Of a DNA stretch of 50,072 nt, positions 24,701 to 31,886 are shown piece by piece. A program made the translations under genes and the position numbers. Numbering within the stretch: position 1 is the stretch's first letter; the number at the start of each line of letters is the position of its first letter. Location: IMG/VR virus record IMGVR_UViG_3300047546_002417, positions 1-50,072 of that record; one strand, given 5' to 3'. The notes beneath the pieces were generated by a model. That model did not search any database and was not told the origin of the DNA. It saw only the letters and a list, made by a program, of their open reading frames with translations. This DNA is from a virus.

Positions 24701-25443
24701 GCCCCATCAAGATTGACAATGTACCCTATTTTACTGCCAGTACCACACTGTACGACAGCCAAACTTATTATGATCCTGAACCCGTGGTCAAGATTGCTGT
24801 GAATGTGACAGGAACTACTATAGTGGTGAATAATGTCACAGGATTGGCAGTGGGCATGGTCATGACTGGCTCGGGCGTGTTACCTGATGTTAATGATGCG
24901 CCACCAGTGGTCACTGCTGTGGACACAGTGACCAACACGATTGAGGTAACAGTGTCACAAACTCTGTCGCCCAATGCCCAGTTGGTGTTCAGCCGCCCAG
25001 TCAATACTAGTTCAGCTACCCAAACTGCCAGAGTGCTGTATCCTAACAGTTTAACCAACATGAGATTACAAATTGGCCAGGCTATAGGATTTATCAATGA
25101 CAGCAGTTTGTTGCCATTATGGATGACTAGCCAACAAGCAGATGGTAGCACGCTGGGTTATAAGCAGGCTTTTGTGCTCTGCTATGTGAAACCAGGTTAC
25201 GGACAAACAGTAGCCGGCAATATAAATGCATACATGGCAGCACAGGGTCGTTATATAAATCAAGTGGATTTCCAGATAGACCGATTTGAAGTCAACCGTG
25301 CATTGACATCTGGATTTGAGGGCGGTACCAGTACAGCACCCATATGGACCACACTACCCAGTGGTGGTGTAGTGGGTGATAGTGAGAACAGTTACATTTA
25401 CTTCCCCAGGAAAACTATCCTACCCACTGTGGGCAACACATAA
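21787..25443 (+). CDS. Large virion protein with Ig-like repeats and YCF48/BNR-like propeller
   Basis: A 1218-aa protein opening SAWVTPAGSIGTYTQQQTFVF, typical of large structural proteins in marine T4-like phages. Residues about 1-440 contain repeated 'GxLPPGLxIxxxGxIxG' putative-Ig units (for example AAGNLPPGLEITTDGVIRG). Residues about 490-790 hold repeated 'FVAVGxxGTVLYSxDGITWT' units, a YCF48/BNR-like beta-propeller. The C-terminal third is a mixed domain with YQHMYGVPSVAAADFYAEYI. It is probably a baseplate- or fibre-associated adhesin. It starts directly after the endolysin stop with GAGGA upstream. Confidence 0.75.
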   Translation: MSAWVTPAGSIGTYTQQQTFVFNFQATTTLGGKLVYQVAGAWPPGSYRLTTLEPVPGTFVGQLTATPDFVAVATVYGFIISATEITGSGATTNPRVFTLTVNNTQWVTDSGLGGYVELSALSIQLEAAPSVIGNTIVYTLLNGNLPASNNINSPLTLSSTGLISGTPGQVSEITTSEFTVRAQELDGLGQQVSFRDRTFTLSISGTTTPSFIAASGSTLLSILDSRWVDYQVLYANPDPGTSAVITLAAGNLPPGLEITTDGVIRGYAQPPVTASGAPTTKIYTFTLRVRSASGESLGQFSISVQNQQTISGFVGREPTILNTRPLTLFIDPANPDYNYYNNGDLGNITSDNYFVFRFLGYDFDGDAIGYDLLPANTFSNIGLSFDAATGWVTGTIASSSIPSLDTYNFLISAYKLSNPSVRSQNFKFSITIVNNIDVRINWLTDSDLGTINNGDTSVFNVKAESVSGKPLQYRIVGNQFTSNLYSIVRTDNQFYSFGELGGYVYSNSSGSEWQSSTQTLLTGLQFSIWGSVYNPYTTPGTTVVVGQDPSGRGVFASSGDGTSWLYNYAPGLPDNVYSVTFNDSAVSPVYVAVGTAGFSMRSLDGVNWTQYATGSSDDLYNVIYAGAPGSERFVAVGARGTVLYSADGITWTDVSNSIVNDLKSITYTGSAWIIVGDLGIIVRATNITNSSGWTQNNVFTNYDYASVAYSTGNIVIVGSSGAILTSANDGVNWTVQDGRTVNDLYNVIAYGSEFWACGVAGSIFTTANLINWTSPTVSDLPDNLVFKSSGDITGRLAFEPADTVTPVGTSTHYSFTVQAFCPEPGFEEINSTRTFNLVTYQKWPLPYDNLYIKALVEPVDRDFVLGMLDDTTLVPPDAVYRPTDPYFGRATAIVYQHMYGVPSVAAADFYAEYIAAVTENHYWRNITLGPVTWAVARDGNNEIVYEAVYSEVMDNLVNSQGVSISKQITWPRPIKIDNVPYFTASTTLYDSQTYYDPEPVVKIAVNVTGTTIVVNNVTGLAVGMVMTGSGVLPDVNDAPPVVTAVDTVTNTIEVTVSQTLSPNAQLVFSRPVNTSSATQTARVLYPNSLTNMRLQIGQAIGFINDSSLLPLWMTSQQADGSTLGYKQAFVLCYVKPGYGQTVAGNINAYMAAQGRYINQVDFQIDRFEVNRALTSGFEGGTSTAPIWTTLPSGGVVGDSENSYIYFPRKTILPTVGNT

Positions 25444-25446
25444 ATA
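25439..25446 (+). promoter_or_regulatory. Late promoter (CATAAATA)
   Basis: Overlaps the stop codon of the 1218-aa gene. Predicted +1 is near 25452, giving an 11-nt leader ahead of the ATG at 25463. Confidence 0.65.
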
Positions 25447-25462
25447 CTAAACTGGATAAAAT

Positions 25463-26419
25463 ATGAGTGCAATAGATACAGGTTCCATTGATGTGGCGTT
25501 TCCCGTTCCTGGTGTTAACAACAACAGCCAGGGCTTTCGCGACAATTTCAGTGCAATCAAAACAAACCTAGACACTGCCGGTCAAGAAATAACTGATCTA
25601 CAACAAAAAGCTGTGGTAAAAAGCGCACTAGTAGATGTGCCGCTTAATAATGACATGGCCAATACTTTAATTAGTAATGCCCTGACTCAAAATTTCCGTG
25701 CTACTACCTACAATTTAGGCGACAATGTAACCGGAACCATAAACATTGATGTAACTGCAGGCGATGTACAGTACGCCAGTATTTCAGGCAATGTCAATTT
25801 AAATTTCAGCAAGTGGGCCCCAGCTGGCACACAGAGCAATGTTCAATTGATTCTGAGCGTAAGCAATAGTGCAGCAAACTGGAGCATAGGGTTTCCCAAC
25901 AATGTCACTGACGGCTTGACCACGCTGGAAAACTATACTGGCAGCGGTCAAGGTGGTTCAGCCACTGTGCCAGTGGGTGTAACCAGATTGCATTATAATT
26001 TCACTACCATAGATTGTGGCACCAACATTGAGGTGCAACCACTAGACCGCCCCAGAATTCCACAAGGACCCGGGTCAGGCACAGTAACAAGTGTTGCTGT
26101 AGCAGGTTCAGGTGCTGGCGTGTCCGTGACTGGCAGCCCCATAACCACCGCTGGCACCATTACCATACAAAACACTGGCGTAACCAGCCTGATCGCTGGG
26201 TCTGGCATCAGCTTGAATCAGAGTAATGGGGCAGTGGTCATAAGCAGCACTGGCTTGAGCACCAGAATAACTTATGGCAGTGCACCTAGTGCCAATGGCG
26301 CACCTGGAGATTTGCAAGGCGCCATTCGTGCAGATAGTAATTACGTGTACATCTGCACCGCCAATTACACCACGGGCACAGTGCCCATCTGGAAGAGAAT
26401 CAGCCTGGGTGCATACTGA
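25463..26419 (+). CDS. Tail fibre protein, copy 1 of a tandem pair
   Basis: A 318-aa protein. The N-terminal unit GSIDVAFPVPGVNNNSQGFRDNFSAIKTNLDTAGQEITDLQ is a fibre attachment/trimerisation-type module. A central beta domain (TLENYTGSGQGGSATVPVGVTRLHYNF, EVQPLDRPR) and a C-terminal GxSxxT-rich region ending APGDLQGAIRADSNYVYICTANY follow. It has the same length as the following gene and strong similarity to it, so the two arose by duplication. Its stop overlaps the next start (ATGA). Confidence 0.82.
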   Translation: MSAIDTGSIDVAFPVPGVNNNSQGFRDNFSAIKTNLDTAGQEITDLQQKAVVKSALVDVPLNNDMANTLISNALTQNFRATTYNLGDNVTGTINIDVTAGDVQYASISGNVNLNFSKWAPAGTQSNVQLILSVSNSAANWSIGFPNNVTDGLTTLENYTGSGQGGSATVPVGVTRLHYNFTTIDCGTNIEVQPLDRPRIPQGPGSGTVTSVAVAGSGAGVSVTGSPITTAGTITIQNTGVTSLIAGSGISLNQSNGAVVISSTGLSTRITYGSAPSANGAPGDLQGAIRADSNYVYICTANYTTGTVPIWKRISLGAY

Positions 26420-27375
26420 TGAGTAAAATCAACACTGGCGGCATAGACACAGACTACCCAGTAGTGGGGGTAGTAAACACCACTGAACAGTTTAGACTGA
26501 ACTGGCAAAATATGGTTCAAAATCTGGATCAAGCTGGCCAGGAAATTACTGATCTGCAGGACAAGACACTGGTCAAAGCTCCATTGGCCAACACCGCGCT
26601 GGACAACAACATGGCTGGCACACTGATCAGCAATGCACTAGTCAGCACCTTCAGACATACCACACGAAATTTAGGCAACAATCTTTCGGGCACAGTGGTG
26701 GTGGATGTCAGTGCAGCAGATGTGCAGTACATGACAGCTACTGGCCCCATAGAACTTAGCTTCACTGGGTGGCCCAGCGTCACCAGTAATCAGCAGTCTG
26801 TGCAAAGCAACGTACAAGTTATTGTGAACCAATCTCCAGATGTTGCACAAACTGCCATTTATTTCCCGCCTCAGGTGTGTTTTGGCACCCAGACACTGGA
26901 AAATTACAGTGGTTCGGGACAGGGCGGTTATGTGACATTTCCTGCAAATGTCTCGCAATTGCACTACAATTTTACCAGCACCACCCAGGGTGCCACAGTT
27001 GAAGTGCAGCCCCTGGACCGACCCAGAACCAGCAACGCATTCCGTTCAGGCACAGTAACCAGCGTGATTCTACAGGGCCAAGGCTTTGCTGTGTCAAACG
27101 GCACCATCGCCACCTCGGGCACTGCCACAGTGCGTAACACTGGTGTCACCAGTATCGCGGCCGGCAACAACATCTCAGTTTCGGGCAGTACTGGCGCAGT
27201 TACTGTCACCAACACACTGGCACTCAGTCAAGTACCACAGGGCGTACCCAATGCCACTGGCAGTCTGGGCGACACACCAGGGGCCATACGCACAGATGGA
27301 CAATATCTTTATGTGTGCACTGGCACATATGATGGATACACAGCCATCTGGAAAAGAGCCAACCTAACCAGTTAA
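26419..27375 (+). CDS. Tail fibre protein, copy 2 of a tandem pair
   Basis: A 318-aa paralogue of the preceding protein. Shared blocks include NLDQAGQEITDLQ, NNMAGTLISNALVSTFRHTTRNLG, TLENYSGSGQGG and GDTPGAIRTDGQYLYVCTG. Divergence is concentrated in the first strand pair and the loops of the central domain, where receptor or partner contacts could differ. Translation is coupled through the ATGA overlap. Confidence 0.82.
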   Translation: MSKINTGGIDTDYPVVGVVNTTEQFRLNWQNMVQNLDQAGQEITDLQDKTLVKAPLANTALDNNMAGTLISNALVSTFRHTTRNLGNNLSGTVVVDVSAADVQYMTATGPIELSFTGWPSVTSNQQSVQSNVQVIVNQSPDVAQTAIYFPPQVCFGTQTLENYSGSGQGGYVTFPANVSQLHYNFTSTTQGATVEVQPLDRPRTSNAFRSGTVTSVILQGQGFAVSNGTIATSGTATVRNTGVTSIAAGNNISVSGSTGAVTVTNTLALSQVPQGVPNATGSLGDTPGAIRTDGQYLYVCTGTYDGYTAIWKRANLTS

Positions 27376-27379
27376 TATC

Positions 27380-27616
27380 ATGCAACATCCATTTATTCCA
27401 GACCTAAGTCAAGAAACCACTGAAAACTTGAGTGAAAAAATCAGCACCATGAGCAATCGGTTGCAATGGGCTTTTCGCATGGGCAAACACGATATGGTTC
27501 GCCAGATGCAAATGGTTCTGGAGAGCTACCGTGGAGAGTACAGCCGCCGCATGGAAGAGCAATGGAATAAAAAGTCTGGCGGACAGAACATTGACAAGAA
27601 GATTGATATCAGCTAA
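27380..27616 (+). CDS. Conserved small T4-like phage protein
   Basis: A 78-aa helical, charged protein (HPFIPDLSQETTENLSEKISTMSNRLQWAFRMG ... MVLESYRGEYSRRMEEQ). Very similar short proteins are conserved in cyanophages as I recall, with no known role. It starts 4 nt after the upstream stop with no clear Shine-Dalgarno, implying coupling to the fibre gene. Its 3' end contains the -35 box of the next promoter. Confidence 0.72.
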   Translation: MQHPFIPDLSQETTENLSEKISTMSNRLQWAFRMGKHDMVRQMQMVLESYRGEYSRRMEEQWNKKSGGQNIDKKIDIS

Positions 27617-27619
27617 ACT
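27591..27619 (+). promoter_or_regulatory. Sigma70-like promoter giving a leaderless transcript
   Basis: TTGACA 27591-27596, 17 bp, TAAACT 27614-27619. The ATG at 27626 is exactly 7 nt past the -10. Confidence 0.8.
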
Positions 27620-27625
27620 GTGCCC

Positions 27626-28132
27626 ATGCGGCAAGATAATTTTGGTCAAATCATTCTGACAGAACAAGACCTGGTGGATCTTTACATGCAGGATCCTGAA
27701 CGCAGGATCTCGCAGGCACTGGTCAGCGACCAGATCAAGATTGATCTGGATCTGGAACTGGAGCAGGTACCTGATCTGGGTTATTATGAAGCGCCCACTG
27801 GTACAATTGAGGATTTTGACACGCAACAACAATCCAGCTGGTATATGCCAGCTGAGTATCAGCAGTTGGACATAGCAGTCTGGTTGCTGGATCAGTGTCA
27901 GACTGATGCCGAACGGCAGCGAGTGGGGCAAGAGTTGTTGCTGTATGCCGAACGCGACCTACTGCCGCTACTGCAATACCTTAAATATTTGGTTGATACC
28001 CTGAGAGTAAATAACATTGTATGGGGCGTGGGCCGCGGCAGTAGTGTTGCCAGCTATGCTTTGTACTTACTGGGAGTCCACAAGGTCAACAGCATGTACT
28101 ACGATCTGGATATCACAGAATTTCTCAAATAG
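27626..28132 (+). CDS. DNA polymerase III alpha-like fragment protein
   Basis: A 168-aa protein. The C-terminal 45 residues (VDTLRVNNIVWGVGRGSSVASYALYLLGVHKVNSMYYDLDITEFLK) reproduce the palm motif of C-family polymerases: G-x-GRGS-x2-S, LLGI, then YDL...FL. No other polymerase motif or PHP domain is present, and the family is 6-7 times longer. The N-terminal part is acidic with a YMPAEYQQLDIAVWLLDQC helix. I recall the same stand-alone fragment in cyanophages, so it is conserved rather than a decayed gene. It may bind nucleotides or DNA. The ATG at 27626 is chosen over the GTG at 27620 from promoter position. Confidence 0.78.
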   Translation: MRQDNFGQIILTEQDLVDLYMQDPERRISQALVSDQIKIDLDLELEQVPDLGYYEAPTGTIEDFDTQQQSSWYMPAEYQQLDIAVWLLDQCQTDAERQRVGQELLLYAERDLLPLLQYLKYLVDTLRVNNIVWGVGRGSSVASYALYLLGVHKVNSMYYDLDITEFLK

Positions 28133-28140
28133 GAGTTTTT

Positions 28141-28506
28141 ATGTCAAAATTATACCGTACCGCCCTGGGTCGTTCATTGGACATGGCTGCTTTACGAGCC
28201 AAAAATGAAAAAGTTCGTGCAGTGGGCAACATGAACGTGAATGCACGTGGTGATATCATTGATAGTAACAATGAAGTCATCAGTGATGTGAATCGCAGAG
28301 TGAATGTCATGTACGAGCGTACCATGCAGAATCCTGCCGCCAGTCGCCGCAGCCAACCAGGACCCAATGTCACTGCTAAACCTGCCACTGCCAGTGTCCC
28401 TGTGCCAGCTGAACCGCGTACATCCCCAGCCCCAGCCACAGTGGCCGATGAGGTTTACCATGCCAATCCAGACCTGGATGACGATTTGCCTAATCCTGAA
28501 AAATAA
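28141..28506 (+). CDS. Conserved environmental phage protein with disordered tail
   Basis: A 121-aa protein with Shine-Dalgarno AGGAG. The N-terminal half (LYRTALGRSLDMAALRAKNEKVRAVGNMNVNARGDIIDSNN) is a conserved pattern I recall from marine T4-like phages. The second half is a Pro/Ala/Val-rich linker with an acidic end (NPDLDDDLPNPEK). No function is known. It follows the PolIII-like gene by 8 nt and is probably cotranscribed with it. Confidence 0.72.
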   Translation: MSKLYRTALGRSLDMAALRAKNEKVRAVGNMNVNARGDIIDSNNEVISDVNRRVNVMYERTMQNPAASRRSQPGPNVTAKPATASVPVPAEPRTSPAPATVADEVYHANPDLDDDLPNPEK

Positions 28507-28515
28507 CCAAAACAA

Positions 28516-28544
28516 TTTACATAACTGTGTAACTGTTGTAGAAT
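28516..28544 (+). promoter_or_regulatory. Sigma70-like promoter, near-leaderless
   Basis: TTTACA 28516-28521, 17 bp, TAGAAT 28539-28544. The ATG at 28550 is 6 nt past the -10, within one base of the predicted +1. It probably drives the groES to gp44 run. Confidence 0.78.
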
Positions 28545-28549
28545 AACTT

Positions 28550-28933
28550 ATGGACATACAAAAAGTAAAGCGTGGCATTTTTGCCACCGAAGTCAAAGCA
28601 TTGCGCCCTCTGGGTACTACAGTTCTGGTCACTGACATGAACTTTGAGTTCCGCACTACAACCAGTGGTATTATCTTGCCTGGTGATGACGGTCGTGACA
28701 GCGGTATCCGTCCACGCTGGGCCCGAGTGTACGCTGTGGGTCCTGACCAGCAGGACGTGCAAGTGGATCAGTGGATCCTGATTGATCACGGTCGCTGGAC
28801 TCGTGGGATTGATATCATTGGCACAGACGGTGTGCGCCGAACCATCCGCAAGGTTGATAACAAAGACATTCTGATGGTCACGGACCAGCCGGTGAATGAT
28901 GACACCATGAGTGATAAGGTATATCAAAAATGA
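28550..28933 (+). CDS. GroES-like co-chaperonin
   Basis: A 127-aa Cpn10-fold protein: LRPLGTTVLVTDMNF as the first strand, a mobile-loop-like segment (RTTTSGIILPGDD, about residues 35-47), then RWARVYAVGPDQQDVQVDQWILIDHGRWTRG. T4 uses gp31 in this role with host GroEL to fold the capsid protein; environmental T4-like phages carry GroES-like versions instead. The loop ending in hydrophobic IIL matches the GroEL-contact tripeptide. It stands first in an operon that includes BI-1 and gp44. Confidence 0.87.
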   Translation: MDIQKVKRGIFATEVKALRPLGTTVLVTDMNFEFRTTTSGIILPGDDGRDSGIRPRWARVYAVGPDQQDVQVDQWILIDHGRWTRGIDIIGTDGVRRTIRKVDNKDILMVTDQPVNDDTMSDKVYQK

Positions 28934-29220
28934 GATTCGTGAAACGAATGCTGGCCCGCTGGGTGCGCGAAGCCAACAACTACGATGAGTGTGTGGTAGC
29001 TGATGTGCCCATTTCCAGCAAAATTACATCTGGACGCTCCTTGCGAAGCAACGGTCTGGACTTCAGCATGTATCCGGCCAACGGCGGTTACATTGTGGAA
29101 TACCACAGTTATGACCGCAAGCGGGATGAAACCAGTCACGCCCTACACGTGATCACTGAGGAACAAGACCTGGGCAAGCGTGTGGGTGAAATCGTAACCA
29201 TTGAAATGTTAAGGAGATAA
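28930..29220 (+). CDS. Conserved phage protein next to GroES
   Basis: A 96-aa protein overlapping the end of the GroES gene by 4 bp (ATGA). The pattern FVKRMLARWVREA, LDFSMYPANGGYIVEYHSYDRKRDETSHALHVITEEQDLG, then a final IEMLRR is shared with cyanophage proteins, as I recall. Alpha N terminus and beta core; no catalytic residues recognised. The conserved neighbourhood suggests a function in early/middle infection. Confidence 0.7.
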   Translation: MRFVKRMLARWVREANNYDECVVADVPISSKITSGRSLRSNGLDFSMYPANGGYIVEYHSYDRKRDETSHALHVITEEQDLGKRVGEIVTIEMLRR

Positions 29221-29221
29221 T

Positions 29222-29914
29222 ATGTATACACATTTTGATTCTGCTGTAGAGTATAGAACTGCTGGCGAAATCAACACTGCCATGGCCTGTGTCTACAAGC
29301 ACATGAGCCTGGCTGTAGTTGTGAGCATGCTGGTGAGCTATCTGGTGGGCACCAGCCCAGAAGCCATGAGTTTCTTTTTTGGTGGCTGGCAACGATGGCT
29401 GGTGATTTTCGCACCCCTGGTGTTTGTGTTTCTGGTTCCAGTTCTGATCAATAGTGGAATTGGTCGTACTGGTGCACAGCTGGTGTTGCACGCCTTTGCT
29501 GCCTTGATGGGCCTGAGTTTTGCCACCATTTTTGCAGTGTACCAGATGGGCAGCATCTTTAGTGCCTTCATGGGCGGTGCCGTGATTTTTGGTGTAATGA
29601 GCTTCTACGGCTACTTTACCAAAAGGGACTTGACCAGTTTGGGACAATTCTTGTTTATTGGCTTGATTGGTATTGTGATTGCTAGTATAATCAACATATT
29701 CATCGGCAGCAGTGTGTTCCAGATGGTGATCAGTGCTCTGGCCATCCTGATTTTTACTGGTTTGACTGCCTATGATACACAGCAGATCCGTGAAATGGTC
29801 AGTGTGCGTGACAGTGATGGTAAAGCCGAAGTACTGGGAGCATTGACATTGTACCTGGATTTTATTAATATCTTCTTGTCGTTGTTACAACTTTTTGGTG
29901 ATAAAAAAGAATGA
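29222..29914 (+). CDS. Bax inhibitor-1/YccA family membrane protein
   Basis: A 230-aa inner-membrane protein with about seven hydrophobic segments between residues 28 and 226. Family marks are the paired aspartates of the BI-1 pH/Ca-sensor: Asp185 in LTAYDTQQI and Asp213 in LTLYLDFINIFLSLLQLFG, which is the BI-1 C-terminal signature. Bacterial relatives include YccA, which inhibits the FtsH protease, and YetJ, a Ca channel. A phage copy could protect phage or membrane proteins from FtsH, or modulate ion flux before lysis; both are inferences. Shine-Dalgarno AAGGAG. It lies between GroES-linked genes and gp44. Confidence 0.88.
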   Translation: MYTHFDSAVEYRTAGEINTAMACVYKHMSLAVVVSMLVSYLVGTSPEAMSFFFGGWQRWLVIFAPLVFVFLVPVLINSGIGRTGAQLVLHAFAALMGLSFATIFAVYQMGSIFSAFMGGAVIFGVMSFYGYFTKRDLTSLGQFLFIGLIGIVIASIINIFIGSSVFQMVISALAILIFTGLTAYDTQQIREMVSVRDSDGKAEVLGALTLYLDFINIFLSLLQLFGDKKE

Positions 29915-30834
29915 AAAACCGTCTCTGGGTAGAAGCCTATCGCCCTCGTAGCGTCAGTGAATATGTGTTCGTTGACGACCGGCAGCGTGAACAAGTCATG
30001 GGCTGGATACGGGATGAAAGCATCCCTCACTTGCTCTTGAGTGGTGAAGCCGGAACTGGCAAGACCACTCTGGCCAAGGTCTTGATCAACGAGCTGGGCA
30101 TTGAGGACTATGATGTACTAGAAATCAACGCCAGTCGTGAAAACAGCGTGGATGTGGTGCGTGATCGCATCCTGGGCTTCGTACAGACCATGCCCTTTGG
30201 CAAGTTTAAGGTAGTGCTGCTGGACGAGGCTGACTATCTGAGTCCAGCCGCGCAAGCCAGTTTGCGCAATGACATGGAAGCCTATCACAGTACAGCCAGA
30301 TTCATTCTGACTTGCAACTATGCTCATCGCATTATTCCAGCACTAAAAAGTCGTTGTCATGAATTCAATGTGACCAAGACTGATCGCACTGAGTTCACAG
30401 CCCGTGCCGCCACTGTGCTGGTCAGTGAAAACGTAGAGTTTGATCTGGATGTGCTAGATACTTATGTGGCAGCGACCTATCCAGACTTGCGCAAATGTCT
30501 GAATCAATTGCAAGTGAACAGCAGCACTGGGCGCTTGCTGCCTGTGCAGAACAGTGTGAGCGACCAGGATGCCATGCTGGTTGAAATCACAGAGTTGTTT
30601 AAAGCTGGGCAGATCATGGCTGGCCGTCAACAACTGCTGCAATTCTTGAGCCTGAACCCCAGTCGCATTGAGGATATCTATCGCTGGATGTATCAGAATC
30701 TGGACTTGTGGGGGCAAGATGCAGCCCGTAAGGATGCTGCCATCATCACCATTCGCAACGGTTTGGCTAACCTGAGTCTGGTGGGCATCCCTGAAATCAG
30801 CCTGGCAGCAACATTAATTGAACTAACACAATGA
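29911..30834 (+). CDS. 44: Sliding-clamp loader ATPase gp44
   Basis: A 307-aa AAA+ ATPase: Walker A GEAGTGKT at 45-52, Walker B VVLLDEAD at 101-108, an arginine-finger SRC motif at 147-149, then a C-terminal helical collar. Opening WVEAYRPRSVSEYV is typical of RFC/gp44 small subunits. Gp44 with gp62 loads the gp45 clamp for DNA replication; in T4, gp45 also activates late promoters, which fits the late octamers here. No gp62 is visible adjacent. Overlaps the BI-1 stop by 4 bp. Confidence 0.94.
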   Translation: MKNRLWVEAYRPRSVSEYVFVDDRQREQVMGWIRDESIPHLLLSGEAGTGKTTLAKVLINELGIEDYDVLEINASRENSVDVVRDRILGFVQTMPFGKFKVVLLDEADYLSPAAQASLRNDMEAYHSTARFILTCNYAHRIIPALKSRCHEFNVTKTDRTEFTARAATVLVSENVEFDLDVLDTYVAATYPDLRKCLNQLQVNSSTGRLLPVQNSVSDQDAMLVEITELFKAGQIMAGRQQLLQFLSLNPSRIEDIYRWMYQNLDLWGQDAARKDAAIITIRNGLANLSLVGIPEISLAATLIELTQ

Positions 30835-30842
30835 GGAACAAA

Positions 30843-31052
30843 ATGGCAAAGAAAACACCCGTTACTAAAATCAGTGACAAACTGGTTAAGGTCAGTGACA
30901 ATTTTAATATCTATATGTACGACAATGGCTACATGCTGGAAATCAGCGGCCGCAACAAGGATGAGGATTGGAGTTCGGCTAAAATTCTAGTCACTTCACT
31001 AGATGACCTAGTGGCCCTGATCCGCGAAGCCAGTGACATGGACCGTGACTGA
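30843..31052 (+). CDS. Conserved small phage protein
   Basis: A 69-aa protein: basic start MAKKTPVTKI, then KVSDNFNIYMYDNGYMLEISGRNKDEDWSSAKILV and an acidic helix. I recall near-identical patterns in cyanophages next to clamp-loader genes. The ATG at 30843 is preferred over 30831 because GAGG lies at proper spacing. Function unknown. Confidence 0.72.
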   Translation: MAKKTPVTKISDKLVKVSDNFNIYMYDNGYMLEISGRNKDEDWSSAKILVTSLDDLVALIREASDMDRD

Positions 31053-31327
31053 TGCGATACTTACTGGTAACCTATTTCCGCAAGCCTGGCGGCCAGATTG
31101 ATGAGCAGGTGGGCATGAGCAAGCGCATTCGCACCAGCGACCAGCAGACCTGCAATGTGATCATTGATTACGCTGAACGGCAGGTGGTCAAGTGCATCAT
31201 TGAGGGCAAGGCAGTTGACACGGACTTTGACCGGTTGACTGAATACTATCGTGAAGTGTATCCCGAATTGATTGAAAATCTCATAAAGGTAAACGCCAGT
31301 CATGGAAAACAAAACAATCCTGGTTGA
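31052..31327 (+). CDS. Conserved small phage protein
   Basis: A 91-aa protein (MRYLLVTYFRKPGGQIDEQVGMSKRIRTSDQQTCNVIIDYAERQVVKCIIEG). Similar to a cyanophage family located near gp44; strand-helix-strand pattern, no known activity. Its ATG overlaps the previous stop (ATGCG after TGA context, 1 bp shared), so it is coupled. The 3' end overlaps the HAD gene by 26 bp. Confidence 0.72.
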   Translation: MRYLLVTYFRKPGGQIDEQVGMSKRIRTSDQQTCNVIIDYAERQVVKCIIEGKAVDTDFDRLTEYYREVYPELIENLIKVNASHGKQNNPG

Positions 31328-31886
31328 TTGCGACGGTGTCCTTTGCAACTGGGAATGGGCCTTTGATATCTGGGTTCAGGAACATGGGCACAAACCAGTA
31401 GAGCTGGGCAATCGCATCTACGATATTGGTCAGCGTTACAACATTGACCGAGAACAGGGCAAAAAACTCATCAAGTTGTTCAATGAAAGTGCAGCAATTG
31501 GTTTTCTGCCGCCCTTGCGTGATGCCATTCACTATGTGAAAAAACTGCACGAAGAACATGGCTACGTGTTCCACTGTATCACAAGCTTGAGCACCAATCG
31601 TAATGCTCAACGTCTGCGCGAAATGAACTTGAACAAACTGTTCGGAGAAACAGTGTTTGAGGAAATCGTGTGCTTGCCCACCGGTGCAGACAAAGACCGT
31701 GCACTGGAACCCTATCGTGATTCAGGCTTGTTCTGGATTGAGGACAAAGTTGAAAATGCTGAAACTGGTGCTCAGATGGGTCTGAAATCCATCATCATGG
31801 AACATGGGTTCAATATGCATTATAAAGGCCCAATTCCTCTAGTGAAAAATTGGGCCCAGATTTACGAGATTATTACCAGTGATTAA
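31302..31886 (+). CDS. HAD-superfamily nucleotidase/phosphatase
   Basis: A 194-aa protein with the HAD nucleophile motif DCDGVLCNW (catalytic Asp9, acid/base Asp11), motif II CITSLSTN near residue 91 and a downstream IEDKVENAETGAQMG acidic motif. Layout and length fit 5'(3')-deoxyribonucleotidase-like enzymes, which dephosphorylate (d)NMPs; the substrate is not proved. It sits in the replication/nucleotide block. AAAGG lies 11 nt upstream. Its end overlaps the convergent PhoH stop by 4 bp. Confidence 0.82.
   Translation: MENKTILVDCDGVLCNWEWAFDIWVQEHGHKPVELGNRIYDIGQRYNIDREQGKKLIKLFNESAAIGFLPPLRDAIHYVKKLHEEHGYVFHCITSLSTNRNAQRLREMNLNKLFGETVFEEIVCLPTGADKDRALEPYRDSGLFWIEDKVENAETGAQMGLKSIIMEHGFNMHYKGPIPLVKNWAQIYEIITSD

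Noticed and set aside
27620-27625. GTG at 27620 as the start of the PolIII-like gene
   Set aside because: It falls before the predicted transcription start and has no ribosome site; the ATG at 27626 coincides with +1.
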